Of a stretch of DNA of 64,000 nucleotides, positions 1 to 9,778 are shown piece after piece. The notes beneath the pieces are model-generated. The model had not been told where the DNA came from and made no database searches. It saw nothing but the letters and a program-made list of their open reading frames with translations. Position 1 is the first letter of the stretch. Each line of letters starts with the position of its first letter. The stretch comes from Bedellia somnulentella (taxonomy: Eukaryota > Arthropoda > Insecta > Lepidoptera > Bedelliidae), in assembly GCA_963576735.1 (NCBI GenBank), contig OY755179.1, positions 5,766,001 through 5,830,000 of the forward strand, written 5' to 3'. A program made the position numbers and the translations under genes.

Positions 1-1
1 A

Positions 2-2359
2 TTGGACCTGTCAGGCGCGTACAATCAGGTATTATTAGCAGAAGAGTCTCAACAATATACTTGTATAAATACTCACAAGGGATTATATAAGTATACGAGA
101 CTAGTGTTCGGTTTGTCTAGCGCACCGGCTATTTTCCAACGGACGCTAGCAAATATTCTCACAGCAACCGATACTGATGACACTTCCAGCAATATTCCCG
201 TGGGATTGCTGCGGGATGGAGTCCTGCAGTTTTTAGACGATATCTTAATAACCGGAAAAACAGAAAAAGAACATCTGGATAGGTTAAATGAAGTTTTCAG
301 AAGGTTAGAAAAGGCGGGGTTGGTACTCAAAAAGGAAAAATGTAGTTTCTTCCAAGAATCTGTTACGTACTTAGGTTATATAATAGATAAAAATGGGTTA
401 CATAAGTGTCCTGAAAAAGTAGCTGCTATCGTGAATGCTAACAGACCTCAAAATGTATCGGAATTAAAATCATTTTTAGGATTAGTTAATTATTACAGAG
501 TTTTTATAAAAAATGCATCATCCATTTTAGCTCCACTTCACGAATTACTCCAGAAAAACACAAAGTGGCACTGGAATAAAGATCACGAACATTCTTTTAA
601 CTTAATAAAATCCGATCTATCTTCAGAAAAAACCCTAGCTCACTTTAATCCAGATACAAAAATAATTTTAACGGTAGACGCGTCACCATGGGGTTTAGGG
701 GCAGTTCTTTCGCAAATTGGTGAAAACGGAATCGAACAGCCGGTTTCTTACGCATCAAGGTCATTGAATGCGGCTGAAAAAAAATATAGCCAAATTCAGA
801 AAGAAGCGACAGCTATAATTTTTGGGGTCAGGAAATTTCACCAATATTTATATGGGAGAGCCAATCCTTTTATTCTTAAAACGAATCACAAACCTTTGCT
901 GTCGATTTTCCATCCTCAAAAAGGTATTTCTGAGGTGACTGCTAATAGACTTCAAAGATATGCTTTATTTTTGGGAGCTTATAATTACACCATTGAATAT
1001 GTAAACAGCGCATCAAATAGTGCCGACTTTCTTAGTCGTTCTATGGTTCAAAATGTTGAGAACGATAAGAAGTCGAGTGGTGAATTGGTTTTGTCACCGA
1101 ACAATTGTGATCAGGATTTAGATGACGCGTGTTACGTTAATTTTGTATATGAACCAAGGCATCCTTTGTTAACATTGGTTGAAATTTCTAAATACTCTCA
1201 TTCGGATAAGATTTTATCACAAGTGTACCAGTATATTATGTGCGGTTGGCCTAAGAATAATCGGGATAGAGACATTCAGCCATATTTATTGTGTAAATCT
1301 GAGTTGGCCATTGAAAAAGGTTGTTTAATGCGAGGTTCAAGACTGGTCATTCCGAATTCCTTACGTCATTATATATTTGAGGAAATACATAATGGCCACA
1401 TTGGTATTGTGAAAATGAAGGCGGACGCCCGCGCCGGGTTCTGGTGGCCGGGCATGTGCGTGGAGCTGGAGCGCGCGCTGGCCGACTGCGCGGTGTGCAC
1501 GCAGCTGCGGCCCGCGCCCGCCCGCGCGCTGCTCACCTCGTGGCCGCCCCCGCCGGAACCGTGGTACCGAGTTCATGCGGACTTTCTAGGGCCATTTAAC
1601 AATAAAATGTTTTTAATATTTGTAGACGCGTATTCTAAATGGGTTGAAGTATACGACGTAAGTACAGGTTACGTGTCAAAAGTGGTCATACAAAAGTTAT
1701 GTGATCTTATGGCTAGGTTTGGTCTAATCAATACTATTTGTACTGACAATGGCACATCTTTTGTTTCATCTCAGTTTGAGCAATTTTGTAAAAGTAATGG
1801 AATAACTCATTTAACATCTCCAGTATATAATCCCGCTAGCAATGGGCAGGCCGAGAGCTATGTAAAGATAGTCAAAAAAGCATTGAGTGGAATCTTTTTG
1901 TCCAATAATGATAATGTAAGTATAAAACTTAACGAATTTTTATTTAATTATCGGAACTCTGAACATTCATGTACAAAAAAATCACCAGCGGAGGTTCTTT
2001 TTGGTAGGAAGCTTAGGTGTCGGTTAGATTTTTTAAAACCCATACCACCGTCGCCTACCGTTCAAACACTGTTGAGTAATGTCGAGTCAAATCAGTTTTC
2101 ACAGGCTAAATATTACAGAGGTAATCGAAATGTAGATTTTGTAATTAATGAAATAGTAAATATAAGAACTATGCACAATCAAAAACAAAAGTGGTCAAAA
2201 GGAGTGATAAAGAAAAAAATTGGTAGATCAACTTATTTGGTTTTATTAGAAGATAACGGTTTGACTGACACTGTAGCTCAGTTGGCAGAGCGACGGGGGC
2301 GTATACCCGAAGGTCGCGGGTTCGAACCCCGCCAGTGTCGAAATTTTTCTTTCCTTTAA
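2..2359 (+). CDS. Ty3/gypsy pol polyprotein (RT, RNase H, integrase), partial
   Basis: Open from the first base, so the N-terminal protease and early RT are missing. RT motif A reads DLSGAYNQV, followed by FGLSSAPAIFQ and the catalytic FLDD (bases 230-241). RNase H starts near residue 223 (TVDASPWGLGAVLSQ) and includes TNHKPL. Integrase has an HHCC-type zinc region (GHIG ... CAVC), then a DDE core with Asp in HADFLGPF, Asp in CTDNGTSF and Glu in NGQAES. The last ~31 codons after base 2266 are not gypsy: they are read-through into a SINE tRNA-like head, which supplies the stop. The frame has no stop before that point, so the copy was young when it was interrupted. A GC-rich patch at about 1410-1565 stands out from the AT-rich rest. 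Confidence 0.9.
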   Translation: MDLSGAYNQVLLAEESQQYTCINTHKGLYKYTRLVFGLSSAPAIFQRTLANILTATDTDDTSSNIPVGLLRDGVLQFLDDILITGKTEKEHLDRLNEVFRRLEKAGLVLKKEKCSFFQESVTYLGYIIDKNGLHKCPEKVAAIVNANRPQNVSELKSFLGLVNYYRVFIKNASSILAPLHELLQKNTKWHWNKDHEHSFNLIKSDLSSEKTLAHFNPDTKIILTVDASPWGLGAVLSQIGENGIEQPVSYASRSLNAAEKKYSQIQKEATAIIFGVRKFHQYLYGRANPFILKTNHKPLLSIFHPQKGISEVTANRLQRYALFLGAYNYTIEYVNSASNSADFLSRSMVQNVENDKKSSGELVLSPNNCDQDLDDACYVNFVYEPRHPLLTLVEISKYSHSDKILSQVYQYIMCGWPKNNRDRDIQPYLLCKSELAIEKGCLMRGSRLVIPNSLRHYIFEEIHNGHIGIVKMKADARAGFWWPGMCVELERALADCAVCTQLRPAPARALLTSWPPPPEPWYRVHADFLGPFNNKMFLIFVDAYSKWVEVYDVSTGYVSKVVIQKLCDLMARFGLINTICTDNGTSFVSSQFEQFCKSNGITHLTSPVYNPASNGQAESYVKIVKKALSGIFLSNNDNVSIKLNEFLFNYRNSEHSCTKKSPAEVLFGRKLRCRLDFLKPIPPSPTVQTLLSNVESNQFSQAKYYRGNRNVDFVINEIVNIRTMHNQKQKWSKGVIKKKIGRSTYLVLLEDNGLTDTVAQLAERRGRIPEGRGFEPRQCRNFSFL

Positions 2360-2430
2360 TAACATCTTTTATTTATGAGTAATAATCCCCACATGAGGAG
2401 TTCATGTCAAAAAACATTAAATTAGTTCCT
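2267..2430 (+). mobile_element. SINE-1 copy, tRNA-derived
   Basis: The head at 2267-2339 folds as a tRNA: 7-bp acceptor stem GACACTG/CAGTGTC, D-arm GCTC/GAGC, T-arm GCGGG/CCCGC, A-box-like TAGCTCAGTTGG and B-box GGTTCGAACC. The anticodon arm is poor (4-bp stem, 8-base loop), so it is a SINE head and not a working tRNA gene. The body continues with a TTTCTTTCCTTT stretch and CCCCACATGAGG. Related copies lie at 8223-8324, 36153-36300 and 63003-63145. Confidence 0.75.
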
Positions 2431-2480
2431 GGTATTTTTGTAGTTCCTGGTATAACACAACGGTGTTTTTACTTACTTAC

Positions 2481-4079
2481 TTACTTATACTCACGCCCAT
2501 TATTCCCATTGGGGTAGGCAGAGACTATCGATCGCCACTGAGTACGATCTTGACAAACCTCTCTTGCTTCCCTTACATTCATTATCCTTCTCATACATGC
2601 TCTTTTATTCTTCTCACTTCGGACCCCCGCCTTTATAAGAACGTTTTCTATCTGGTCCAGAAATGTTTTACGAGGCCGTCCTCTACTAACATTCCCATCC
2701 ACATTGGCTCTATATATCTCTTTCGCTACTTTATTTTCATCCATCCTCTCTATGTGCCCAAACCACCTCAACATTCCTTTTTCTATCTTGCATACTACGT
2801 CATCTTTCAAACCTACTCGTTCACGGATCACAGTATTTCTCACTCTATCACACAGCCCTACATTACATATACTTCTGAGGGATCTCATTTCCACTGCATT
2901 AACTCTACTTTCATGCTTCTTCTGCCATGCCCAACATTCACTACCATACATCAGCGTGGGAACCAGAACAGCATTATGCACAGCCATTCGAGCCTTTTCT
3001 GACAACGACTGGCTCAACATCAGACTGTTCATGGCTCCATTCACCGCGTTTCCCTTTTTAACTCTCCTTTCAATATCTTCCTCACATTTTCCATCCCTAG
3101 TAAACAAACTCCCCAGATATACTAATTCTTTCACTTGTTCCACTTTCTTACCATTTATAACAATGTCACATTCTGTCATACTTTCCTCTCTTTCAAAAAC
3201 CATTGTTTTGGTTTTGTCCACATTCACTCTCATTCCCTTTCTTTCGAAAGACTTACACGCAATGTTCACCATCTCCTGCAACTCATTTACCGTTGATGCA
3301 AGTAACACTTGATCGTCAGCGTATAAGAGGCATTTAATGATGAACCCTCTCATTTTCAGTCCATAATCACTTTCGCGCAGTTCTTTCAAACAGTCGTCCA
3401 TGAACAAATTGAAGAGCCACGGAGAAGCCACACAACCCTGTCGAACACCCCTAGAGATCTCAAACCAGTCCGTGTCTTCTCCGTTTACTCTCACACATGC
3501 ATTGGAATCCTCATAGAGTGACTCCAATGCACGTATAAGTTGGCTCCCCAAACCGAACTTAGACAACACCTTCCACAAATACTTTCTTACTACCCTATCA
3601 TACGCCTTCTCCAAATCAATGAAGGTGCAATACACTTTTTGGTTTTTTGCCAAAAATTTCTCTGTGATGCACCTTAAGGAGAAGACTTGATTCATACATC
3701 CCATTCCCTTCCTAAATCCTGCTTGTACATCCCAAATTTTTTCATCCGTTTCTTTCATCACCCTTTCGATCAGAACTTTCGCATACAATTTGCCGACAAC
3801 ACTGAGTAGGCTGATACCACGGTAGTTTTTTGCTTCTTGGCGTGACCCTTTCCCTTTATATAGGGGCACAATCACGGCTCTACACCAATCTTTTGGTACT
3901 TTGCCAAGTGCCCAACACTTCTGAAAAAGGAAGAACAGCCAAGAAGCCACTAACCCTTTACCAGCCCTCAGCATTTCGACACATATCCTATCATATCCTG
4001 CCGCTTTTCCTAGTTTCATACATTTCATCGCTTTTACAATTTCTTCCATACTTATCATACTTTCAGACACGTCACCCAT
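2481..4079 (-). CDS. LINE-A reverse transcriptase, C-terminal part
   Basis: Frame of 532 codons with RT motifs in order: KNYRGISLL, motif A FIDLEKAYDRV, motif B RGVRQGCVASPWLFNLF, and catalytic YADD at bases 3312-3323. These are followed by YLGSLFTRDG, a thumb/connection region (YGSECWAW) and the RTE-type C-terminal segment ending WRSIVSAYPNG. The Met at 4079 is internal. The true frame continues through the MITE insertion point into the segment at 4600-5235. Confidence 0.85.
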   Translation of the reverse strand: MGDVSESMISMEEIVKAMKCMKLGKAAGYDRICVEMLRAGKGLVASWLFFLFQKCWALGKVPKDWCRAVIVPLYKGKGSRQEAKNYRGISLLSVVGKLYAKVLIERVMKETDEKIWDVQAGFRKGMGCMNQVFSLRCITEKFLAKNQKVYCTFIDLEKAYDRVVRKYLWKVLSKFGLGSQLIRALESLYEDSNACVRVNGEDTDWFEISRGVRQGCVASPWLFNLFMDDCLKELRESDYGLKMRGFIIKCLLYADDQVLLASTVNELQEMVNIACKSFERKGMRVNVDKTKTMVFEREESMTECDIVINGKKVEQVKELVYLGSLFTRDGKCEEDIERRVKKGNAVNGAMNSLMLSQSLSEKARMAVHNAVLVPTLMYGSECWAWQKKHESRVNAVEMRSLRSICNVGLCDRVRNTVIRERVGLKDDVVCKIEKGMLRWFGHIERMDENKVAKEIYRANVDGNVSRGRPRKTFLDQIENVLIKAGVRSEKNKRACMRRIMNVREAREVCQDRTQWRSIVSAYPNGNNGREYK

Positions 4080-4106
4080 TACCTCGTCACAATTAACATC
4101 GCTATC

Positions 4107-4603
4107 AATTCGGTATGCAAAGTTTTTTTTTGGTATTTATTAAATATTTTTATTCGATAGTAAACACGAAAATAAAAGACTTATTTGAATATTTTCCATT
4201 TAAAATGAGTAATTGTAAAGTTATGATTTTTTAAAGATTGTTCAACTTTTGTACTTAATGACGTCATCGATCGATAGAATCACGTAGCGACATGCAAATG
4301 AAGCGAAATGTTTTATAAAAATGTTGCTGATTGCAAAACATATCACGAATTTGTGATGTCAAATGAAATTATTACGATATTATACTAAACAAACCTATGA
4401 TTTTCGATATTTTATTAATAAACTGCAAAACCGTATGTCTTTGAAACAACATTGAAGGTCAAACAGTGCTACAGTTTTTTGATAAAATAACAGTCATCTT
4501 AGCTTCAATTGATATAATTTCAAGAAAATATTGTTTACAACCATAATATCTCGAAATGGTTTTGTAATCAGCATCACTTTAGTAAAACTTTGCATACCGA
4601 ATT
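4107..4603. mobile_element. MITE-1, 16-bp terminal inverted repeats, AATT target duplication
   Basis: Element body 4111-4599 (489 bp). CGGTATGCAAAGTTTT at 4111-4126 is the exact reverse complement of 4584-4599. AATT occurs at 4107-4110 and again at 4600-4603. Removing the element and one AATT puts the flanking LINE-A coding segments back in one frame. The interior is AT-rich with no open frame, so it is a non-autonomous DNA transposon. The superfamily is uncertain. Confidence 0.8.
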
Positions 4604-5235
4604 GCTGAAGTAATGTGATCATCCTCTTTTTCAAAGAGACCCTCAAAATATTCCTTCCATACTCTTTTTATTCTTGTTCCATCAGTCATAAGTTCCCCTT
4701 TTTCATCCTTCATCACACTTGTACTCGTGTTTTGAGAAACTCCCCTTTCACGTCTAATATATTTCCAAAATAATTTTTGATTACTTTGGAAATTATCGGA
4801 GAGTTTCTTTTCACTCCATTCTTTCAGATCTCGCTTTTTCTTCTCTATTTTATTCTTAACCGCTCTCTTTATTCTCTTATATTCAACTTCAAATCTCTCA
4901 ACTTCGTCATCATTTATACACACATTCATCCGTTTACTAGCTTTGATTGCTAGTAAATCGAGCCAGGCTTTCTTCTTTTCATTCACAGCATCTTTCACAC
5001 TTTTATCCCACCAACTTGATGTTGGTCGATTTTTCCTCTTGCTCAATCCACAAACATCCGTCGCACATTCAATTACCGCAGATTTGAGCACATTCCAAGC
5101 ATCTTCTATTTCCATATCATCCGTCATTTCTACGCAACTTAGTCGTTCATCCAGTTTCTCAATATATTCATCTCCCATTTTTTCATTATCTACCAAATTT
5201 TCTACTTTTATTCTAGAAATTTCCGTGTGGTGACG
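4600..5235 (-). CDS. LINE-A pol, linker between endonuclease and RT, N-terminal fragment
   Basis: Continuation of the LINE-A frame upstream of the MITE. It reads through ERLSCVEMTDDMEIEDAW, KRKNRPTSSWWDKSVKDAV, a lysine-rich stretch and NQKLFWKYIRRERG, then EYFEGLFEKE just before the MITE junction. This is the normal spacer between endonuclease and RT in RTE-like elements. The endonuclease itself is absent. The open frame continues beyond 5235 only by chance, antisense to the gypsy tail. Confidence 0.75.
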
Positions 5236-5569
5236 TGTAGTGACGACTTTCCGTGTTGGTACTGCAACCCAAGTCCATCCTTCCCAAGTCACGGATGAGT
5301 GCCAGCAACCAAACTCCTCGTGTGTGACCTCGTCGGGTGAAGCTCCACTCGCCGCTGCCTCAGTGGAAGACAGGACAGACCCAGCATCACCGGATCCAGA
5401 ACCAGAGAGTTGGCAAGACTGCCAAGACCAGGAACCGGCAATAGAAATCCAGGCGGACCCTTCTCCTCCATTGCTACCTACTGAATCTGCCTCCCCTACA
5501 ACTACCATTAACACAAATAGAAACATGAGACCGCGTAAGCCTATAGACTATAGACCATTTTTAAAATAA
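5235..5569 (+). CDS. Ty3/gypsy polyprotein, C-terminal tail
   Basis: Open frame in the gypsy orientation ending with a basic RPRKPIDYRPF motif, directly upstream of the PPT and 3' LTR. It is acidic, proline- and serine-rich, as expected of the tail after the integrase C-terminal domain. The junction with the LINE near 5235 is approximate, and the Met-like start at 5240 is not a real start. Confidence 0.65.
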
Positions 5570-5612
5570 TATGTTTAGTGTGACAAATGTATATGTTACT
5601 ACTTCAAAAATA

Positions 5613-5624
5613 TAGGGGGAGGGA
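5613..5624 (+). other. Polypurine tract of the gypsy element
   Basis: A purine run, AGGGGGAGGGA, lies immediately before the TG that begins the 3' LTR. It is the expected plus-strand primer site. Confidence 0.6.
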
Positions 5625-5748
5625 TGTTAGTATTAGGAATAATTGTATGTGGGTGGAACAATAATTGTACTACTTTTGAATTGGTCAGTCAGAATAAATA
5701 GCTGTAATGTAACTGTTAACACGCGTTTCCTTTATATCCGAAATAACA
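5625..5748 (+). repeat. 3' LTR of the gypsy element
   Basis: 124 bp, starting TGTTA and ending TAACA, so the LTR has perfect 5-bp inverted ends with TG...CA termini. An AATAAA lies inside (about 5694). It is short for a gypsy LTR but well placed after the PPT. Confidence 0.65.
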
Positions 5749-6052
5749 CTACGTAAAATCATTTTTTTATCCTGTAAATCAGAGGCTTACCTTATCGTCT
5801 AATGTCTTCTACATTTAATGTTTACACATAGACCCCCTAAAACGTGGCACAGAAAAAAATATTCTAAACATCAGATATCGTTAAGGTCGCTCATTTGGCT
5901 GGGCCAGTGGATTTATGGACACTTTTCTATTGCTGCTAACAACCTTGTACTTTTATATATATGTATGTCAGACAATTATGACTTAAAAAATGCCACATTG
6001 GTACATCCCCGCATTAGGGTTAGAACCGATGCATCAGTTTATACGAAGTACA

Positions 6053-6369
6053 ACAAAAAGAAAACCGACTTCATAGTTGGAAAAACAACCGAAAATAAAC
6101 AATCTAGTACTAAAAAGACCGAAATAAGTTTTTTAATTGAATATGAGTACTGTGATTAATACCTTAGCAATTTATTTATTCGACTCAAAAATTAATTTAA
6201 GAGAATTTTGATACTTAGGTAGGTTGAACTGACGCGTGTGGAATAAAGAAATTGCTAAGGTATTAATCACAGTACTTATATTCACTCAAAAAACTTATTT
6301 CTTACTTTTAGTACTAAATTGTTTATTTTCGGTTGTTTTTCCAAATATGAAAAAGGTTCTCTTTTTGTT
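6053..6369. mobile_element. MITE-2, fold-back element with ~129-bp arms
   Basis: Bases 6053-6181 are imperfectly the reverse complement of 6241-6369, with about 60 bp between. The outer ends read ACAAAAAGAAAACC and its complement. No coding potential. Flanking 5750-6050 holds no recognisable gene. Confidence 0.6.
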
Positions 6370-6569
6370 TAAAATTATTTTGTATTACGAGTTTTGGAGA
6401 TGGGAAGACCTGGCATAGATGCCTCTCGGATGAGGAAGCGACGGTTACTGTATTATTCTTCGTATTTTCGGTATTTCTATTACTGTACGATAATTAGGCT
6501 CAACCATATGTAACTTTACATTGTTCTTGAAATCCCTCGAAAGGCGATGGTCTACGATTCTACATCTCA

Positions 6570-6790
6570 AGAAAGATTCAAACGTTTACGCCGAATATCC
6601 CCCACATTGTCAACTATTGTTCAGAGTACCCACGATTTGCTTGGACAGTGTTCTCATGTTATACAGGGCAGGCCTATCGGCATTTTGAACAAATACACTG
6701 TCACATGATTGTGAGTTTCGACAGTCCCCTCGATTTCCTAGGATGCCATCATCAGATCCTGGTCTCATGGCACTTTCTCGGTAACAATAA
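6570..6790 (-). repeat. SINE-3-like fragment, diverged
   Basis: Shares the SINE-3 phrases AACGTTTACGCCGAATATCC, CAGAGTACCCACG and GGCAGGCCTATCGGC, but the tRNA-like head is replaced after about 6720 by unrelated sequence. Confidence 0.5.
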
Positions 6791-6959
6791 CATAACAAAA
6801 AAGTGTTTAGTGAACCTGTACTTCTCTTCATAAAAGCTACAAAGATGAGTATAAAGCTATATAGAATGTTGAAAGAACTGTTTCCTAACTCCTAGTGATT
6901 GAGGACCCACACCTTCCATCATCAGCTCAGCAGCATAACAATATGATTTTCAGAAGTAA

Positions 6960-7215
6960 ATGCCAATATAAGTTCAGAAAATATGTAAAACGCGGTACAT
7001 TTGCCTATAAAATTCGAGGGTTCCCCTCAATTTCTCCTGGATCCCATCATCAGACCCTGATATCCTCATCATGATACCAATCCGGGAGTATCTTCTTTTG
7101 AATAAAAAAATAATAATCAAAATCGGTTCATAAATGGCGAAGTAATCGGCGAACAAACATAAAAAAAATGTATACGGTCGAATTGAAAACACTCCTTTTT
7201 TTTAAATCGGTTAAA
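6960..7215. repeat. Dispersed repeat remnant
   Basis: A phrase near 7020-7070 (CCCATCATCAGACCCTGAT) also occurs in variant form near 6740-6765. The block ends in poly-T and a GGTTAAAAAAG-like end. Class unknown. From 7215 to 7890 I see no gene or further repeat. Confidence 0.35.
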
Positions 7216-7891
7216 AAAGTTTCCGATACAAAAAATATTAATGAAAATGATAATTTATTATATACGTCGGTCACCCCTATAAGTTTTATTTAGTTGAGAG
7301 CTAACTGACAATGACAGGATGAAATTTCAAAATGGCGACAGTAGTACCAGTCATGAAGCTACTAACTAAACAGGAGAGCGTATTCACAAAAATATGGTAA
7401 ACAAAAATGCAATTTATTACCATGCAATAAAGTTAATTATCTTTTAAAAACTGTCAAGCAGAGAAACGTCCTAGAACGAGAGCCGTGTGAGAGAGAAGTG
7501 TGTCCCGCTCGCGCGCTTGCCAGTCGAGATTAAGTTCAAAGAAAAACAAATTCAAACTTATTTATAGGGAATATTTTATAAAAAGCAGGTTATTAACTGT
7601 TCCTTTTTTGTATTTTATTTTAATTATTATTGTCACCTATCGATTTGGAGATAAATAATTGGTTAAGTTTGGCAAAAGGGATATTAATATTTGTCACGGG
7701 TATCCCCATCGAAACAAGATAAATGTGGTGTCCACAATTTATCATCTGTTTGAGTGTTTTGGAGCTTTTATCATTTAATTAAGAAAATATAGTGATAAAT
7801 ATGGGTTCATGTTATGGAACAATAAATAAAATAACCTGTATCATCTCGAACTTTACCACATGAATGCATTAAACGATTTGAATTTGAATAT

Positions 7892-8105
7892 AGCTGTGTG
7901 GTGTAGGCTTAGTATAGCACTACCCCATTTCTTCCGGTGGGTGTACATAAGAGGCTACTAACGGTATTGGGGCTTTTAAGGGATTTTTGGGAAATGCGGT
8001 TGAGACCCATCACCAACAACCTTTATTTCACCATCTTTTCCCCACGCAACTTCCAAAAGTGGCTGAGGAAATTTTAATTCTCAAGCACTGGCTACCTATT
8101 CTTTT
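7892..8105 (+). mobile_element. SINE-2 copy
   Basis: Begins GCTGTGTGGTGTAGGCTTAG and carries the family phrases ACCCCATTTCTTCCGGTGGG, GAGACCCATCACCAACAACC and CTCTGGCTACC. The (TATG)n end is lost. Confidence 0.7.
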
Positions 8106-8222
8106 ATAATCGATTAATTAAGAATAAATATGTATAAAAAACACGTTGATTTAACAAAAACAATGTATATACGTAAATATAAGTGTTTTTATAATATTTT
8201 TTATTATGTATGTATGTAAATA

Positions 8223-8390
8223 TAACTAATAAATAAAGAAAAGAAAAATTTCGACACAGGTGGGGATCGAACCCGCGACCTCGGGTATACGCCCCCGTCG
8301 CTCTGTCAATTGAGCTACCGTGTCAAAGGCTGCATCAGGTCCCCACATGAGGTTTTCATGAACAAAAACATTCAAAATATGTAAATATAA
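8223..8390 (-). mobile_element. SINE-1 copy, rearranged
   Basis: The tRNA-like head is on the minus strand at 8253-8324, with a B-box (read as GGATCGAACCC on +) and an A-box. The adenine-rich body lies to the left. A separate piece of the family tail (CCCCACATGAGG) lies to the right in the opposite relative order, so this locus is rearranged or double. Confidence 0.6.
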
Positions 8391-8908
8391 GTGTTTTTGT
8401 ATCCTTTAGAGGAACTCTTATTAAAACACCAACAGATGGTCACCCTACTTAAAACGAGACACAGTTAGCTAGTTAGCCATCCTTTTTCAGGACACTTAAG
8501 GTCGCCAGCGCGCGTTCCTGTTTAAATAATACTTCCATGGTACCAGTCCAGTGGTGGCCGTCGGCCAAGAAAAGATTGTGGATCTGTAAGGAGTTATCTA
8601 GGGGGCAGTAGCAAAAATAATCGGGCAATACTGGAATTCGCTGTCACTGTCAGTTCAGTAGTATAGTCTGTCTCTTTCTGTTTTGTAGTGGACTGTGGAT
8701 CTGTGTGTTCTTGTTCTGTACTGTAACTGTAGTAAAGTAAAGTAAAGTCATAGAGTAAAGTAAGTAATACACATACACTGGTCACTGGATGGAAAGGAAA
8801 GTAAAGTAATAAAAATAAACACGAACACGAGTTGAAACTAAACTAAATATTAAAGTATTTTTTCTGCGGGGCACTTATTTTTATAATTATATCTGAATAA
8901 CATTAATA

Positions 8909-9608
8909 ATGGTATGTAACCGTCTCATTGTTAAGATATAAATTCAGAGTATGTTGCATTTATTAATTATTGTTTATAACCTCATTTTTATAGGGTAAGC
9001 AAAAGAAAACACGAAAAATAGTGGAAAAAAGATTTGCGAAAATGAAAAAACTCATAAGTCCGAGTGACCCTAGAATAAAGGAAAGCCAGAGAGCGGAGGT
9101 CAAGAAGAAAAAGCGCATCGATCCCCATGAAATGAAAATTCGTGAAGCCCCGCAAATGAGTTCTGCGCTATTTTTTCACTACAATACACAGCTCGGTCCA
9201 CCTTACCACATATTAGTTGATACCAACTTCATTAACTTTTCAATAAAGAACAAGCTTGATATAATACAGAATATGATGGATTGTTTGTATGCAAAATGCA
9301 TACCCTACATTACTGATTGTGTTTTAGGAGAGTTAGAAAAATTGGGACGGAAATACAGGGTAGCATTAAGAATAATTAAAGACCCAAGATTTGAAAGGAT
9401 AACATGTTTACACAAAGGTACATATGCTGATGATTGTATAGTTCAGCGAGTAACACAGCACAAATGCTACATTGTAGCTACTAATGATAAAGATTTGAAA
9501 CGAAGAATACGTAAAATACCAGGTGTTCCTATTATGTATGTTGCAGAACATAAATATACAATAGAAAGGATGCCCGATGCATATGGTGCTCCAAAGGGAG
9601 CTATTTAG
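8909..9608 (+). CDS. Fcf1: rRNA-processing protein FCF1 (Utp24 homologue), PIN domain
   Basis: Join 8909..8911, 8994..9608: 205 residues, close to the human 198. Exon 1 contributes only the ATG. The donor GTATGT follows directly, the acceptor is TTTTTATAG at 8993, and exon 2 opens with GGTAAGCAA to give the family N-terminus MGKQKKTRK. FCF1/Utp24 is the nucleolar PIN endonuclease of the small-subunit processome that cleaves pre-18S rRNA. Acidic PIN residues are present: Asp77 (LVDTNF), Glu114 (LGELEKL), Asp147/148 (YADDC), Asp166/168 (ATNDKDLK). The C-terminus IPGVPIMYV ... YGAP is strongly conserved. No in-frame break. The gene is convergent with DMAP1. Function is inferred from family identity. 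Confidence 0.95.
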
Positions 9609-9755
9609 CATTGCCCTTATTTTAACAATTATATTTTAAGACATATTTAACTCTTTTATTCTTTATTATGGATTCCTGCATAGAAGTCTGGTTGGAGATT
9701 TAATTCCCATGGGGTATATCATTATTATGAGACATCTCTGTGCTAAGGATATTGA

Positions 9756-9761
9756 AATAAA
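9756..9761 (+). terminator. Probable FCF1 polyadenylation signal
   Basis: AATAAA about 150 bases after the FCF1 stop, the first canonical hexamer downstream. Confidence 0.5.
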
Positions 9762-9778
9762 GATGGAACAAATTATAT

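Larger units (their letters stand above)
2461..5235 (-). mobile_element. LINE-A, RTE-like non-LTR retrotransposon, 5' truncated, split by a MITE
   Basis: Antisense to the gypsy host. The 3' end (base ~2461) carries an (AAGT)n tetranucleotide tail, as RTE-type elements often do. The 5' end stops near 5235, before the apurinic endonuclease domain, which is a typical 5' truncation. The coding part has no stop on either side of the MITE at 4111-4599. The C-terminus (WFGHIERM ... GRPRKTF) is typical of RTE-clade reverse transcriptases. Many 3' fragments of this family recur in the window. Confidence 0.85.
1..5748 (+). mobile_element. Ty3/gypsy LTR retrotransposon, 5' end outside window, interrupted by nested insertions
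   Basis: The host layer of a nested stack. Gypsy pol runs from the window edge to about 2266. A SINE and then an antisense LINE follow, and gypsy coding sequence resumes near 5235 with a polyprotein tail, a polypurine tract and a 3' LTR ending at 5748. Strand continuity on both sides of the insertions and the LTR after the tail support one element. The 5' LTR and gag lie outside the window, so target-site duplication cannot be checked. Confidence 0.85.

Noticed and set aside
2267..2339. A tRNA gene
   Set aside because: Acceptor, D and T arms pair well, but the anticodon arm is only 4 bp with an 8-base loop. The same head recurs with a common 3' body at 8253, 36211 and 63075, so it is a SINE head.
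2463..3002. Plus-strand open frame of 179 codons
   Set aside because: It lies exactly opposite the LINE-A reverse transcriptase and matches no family.
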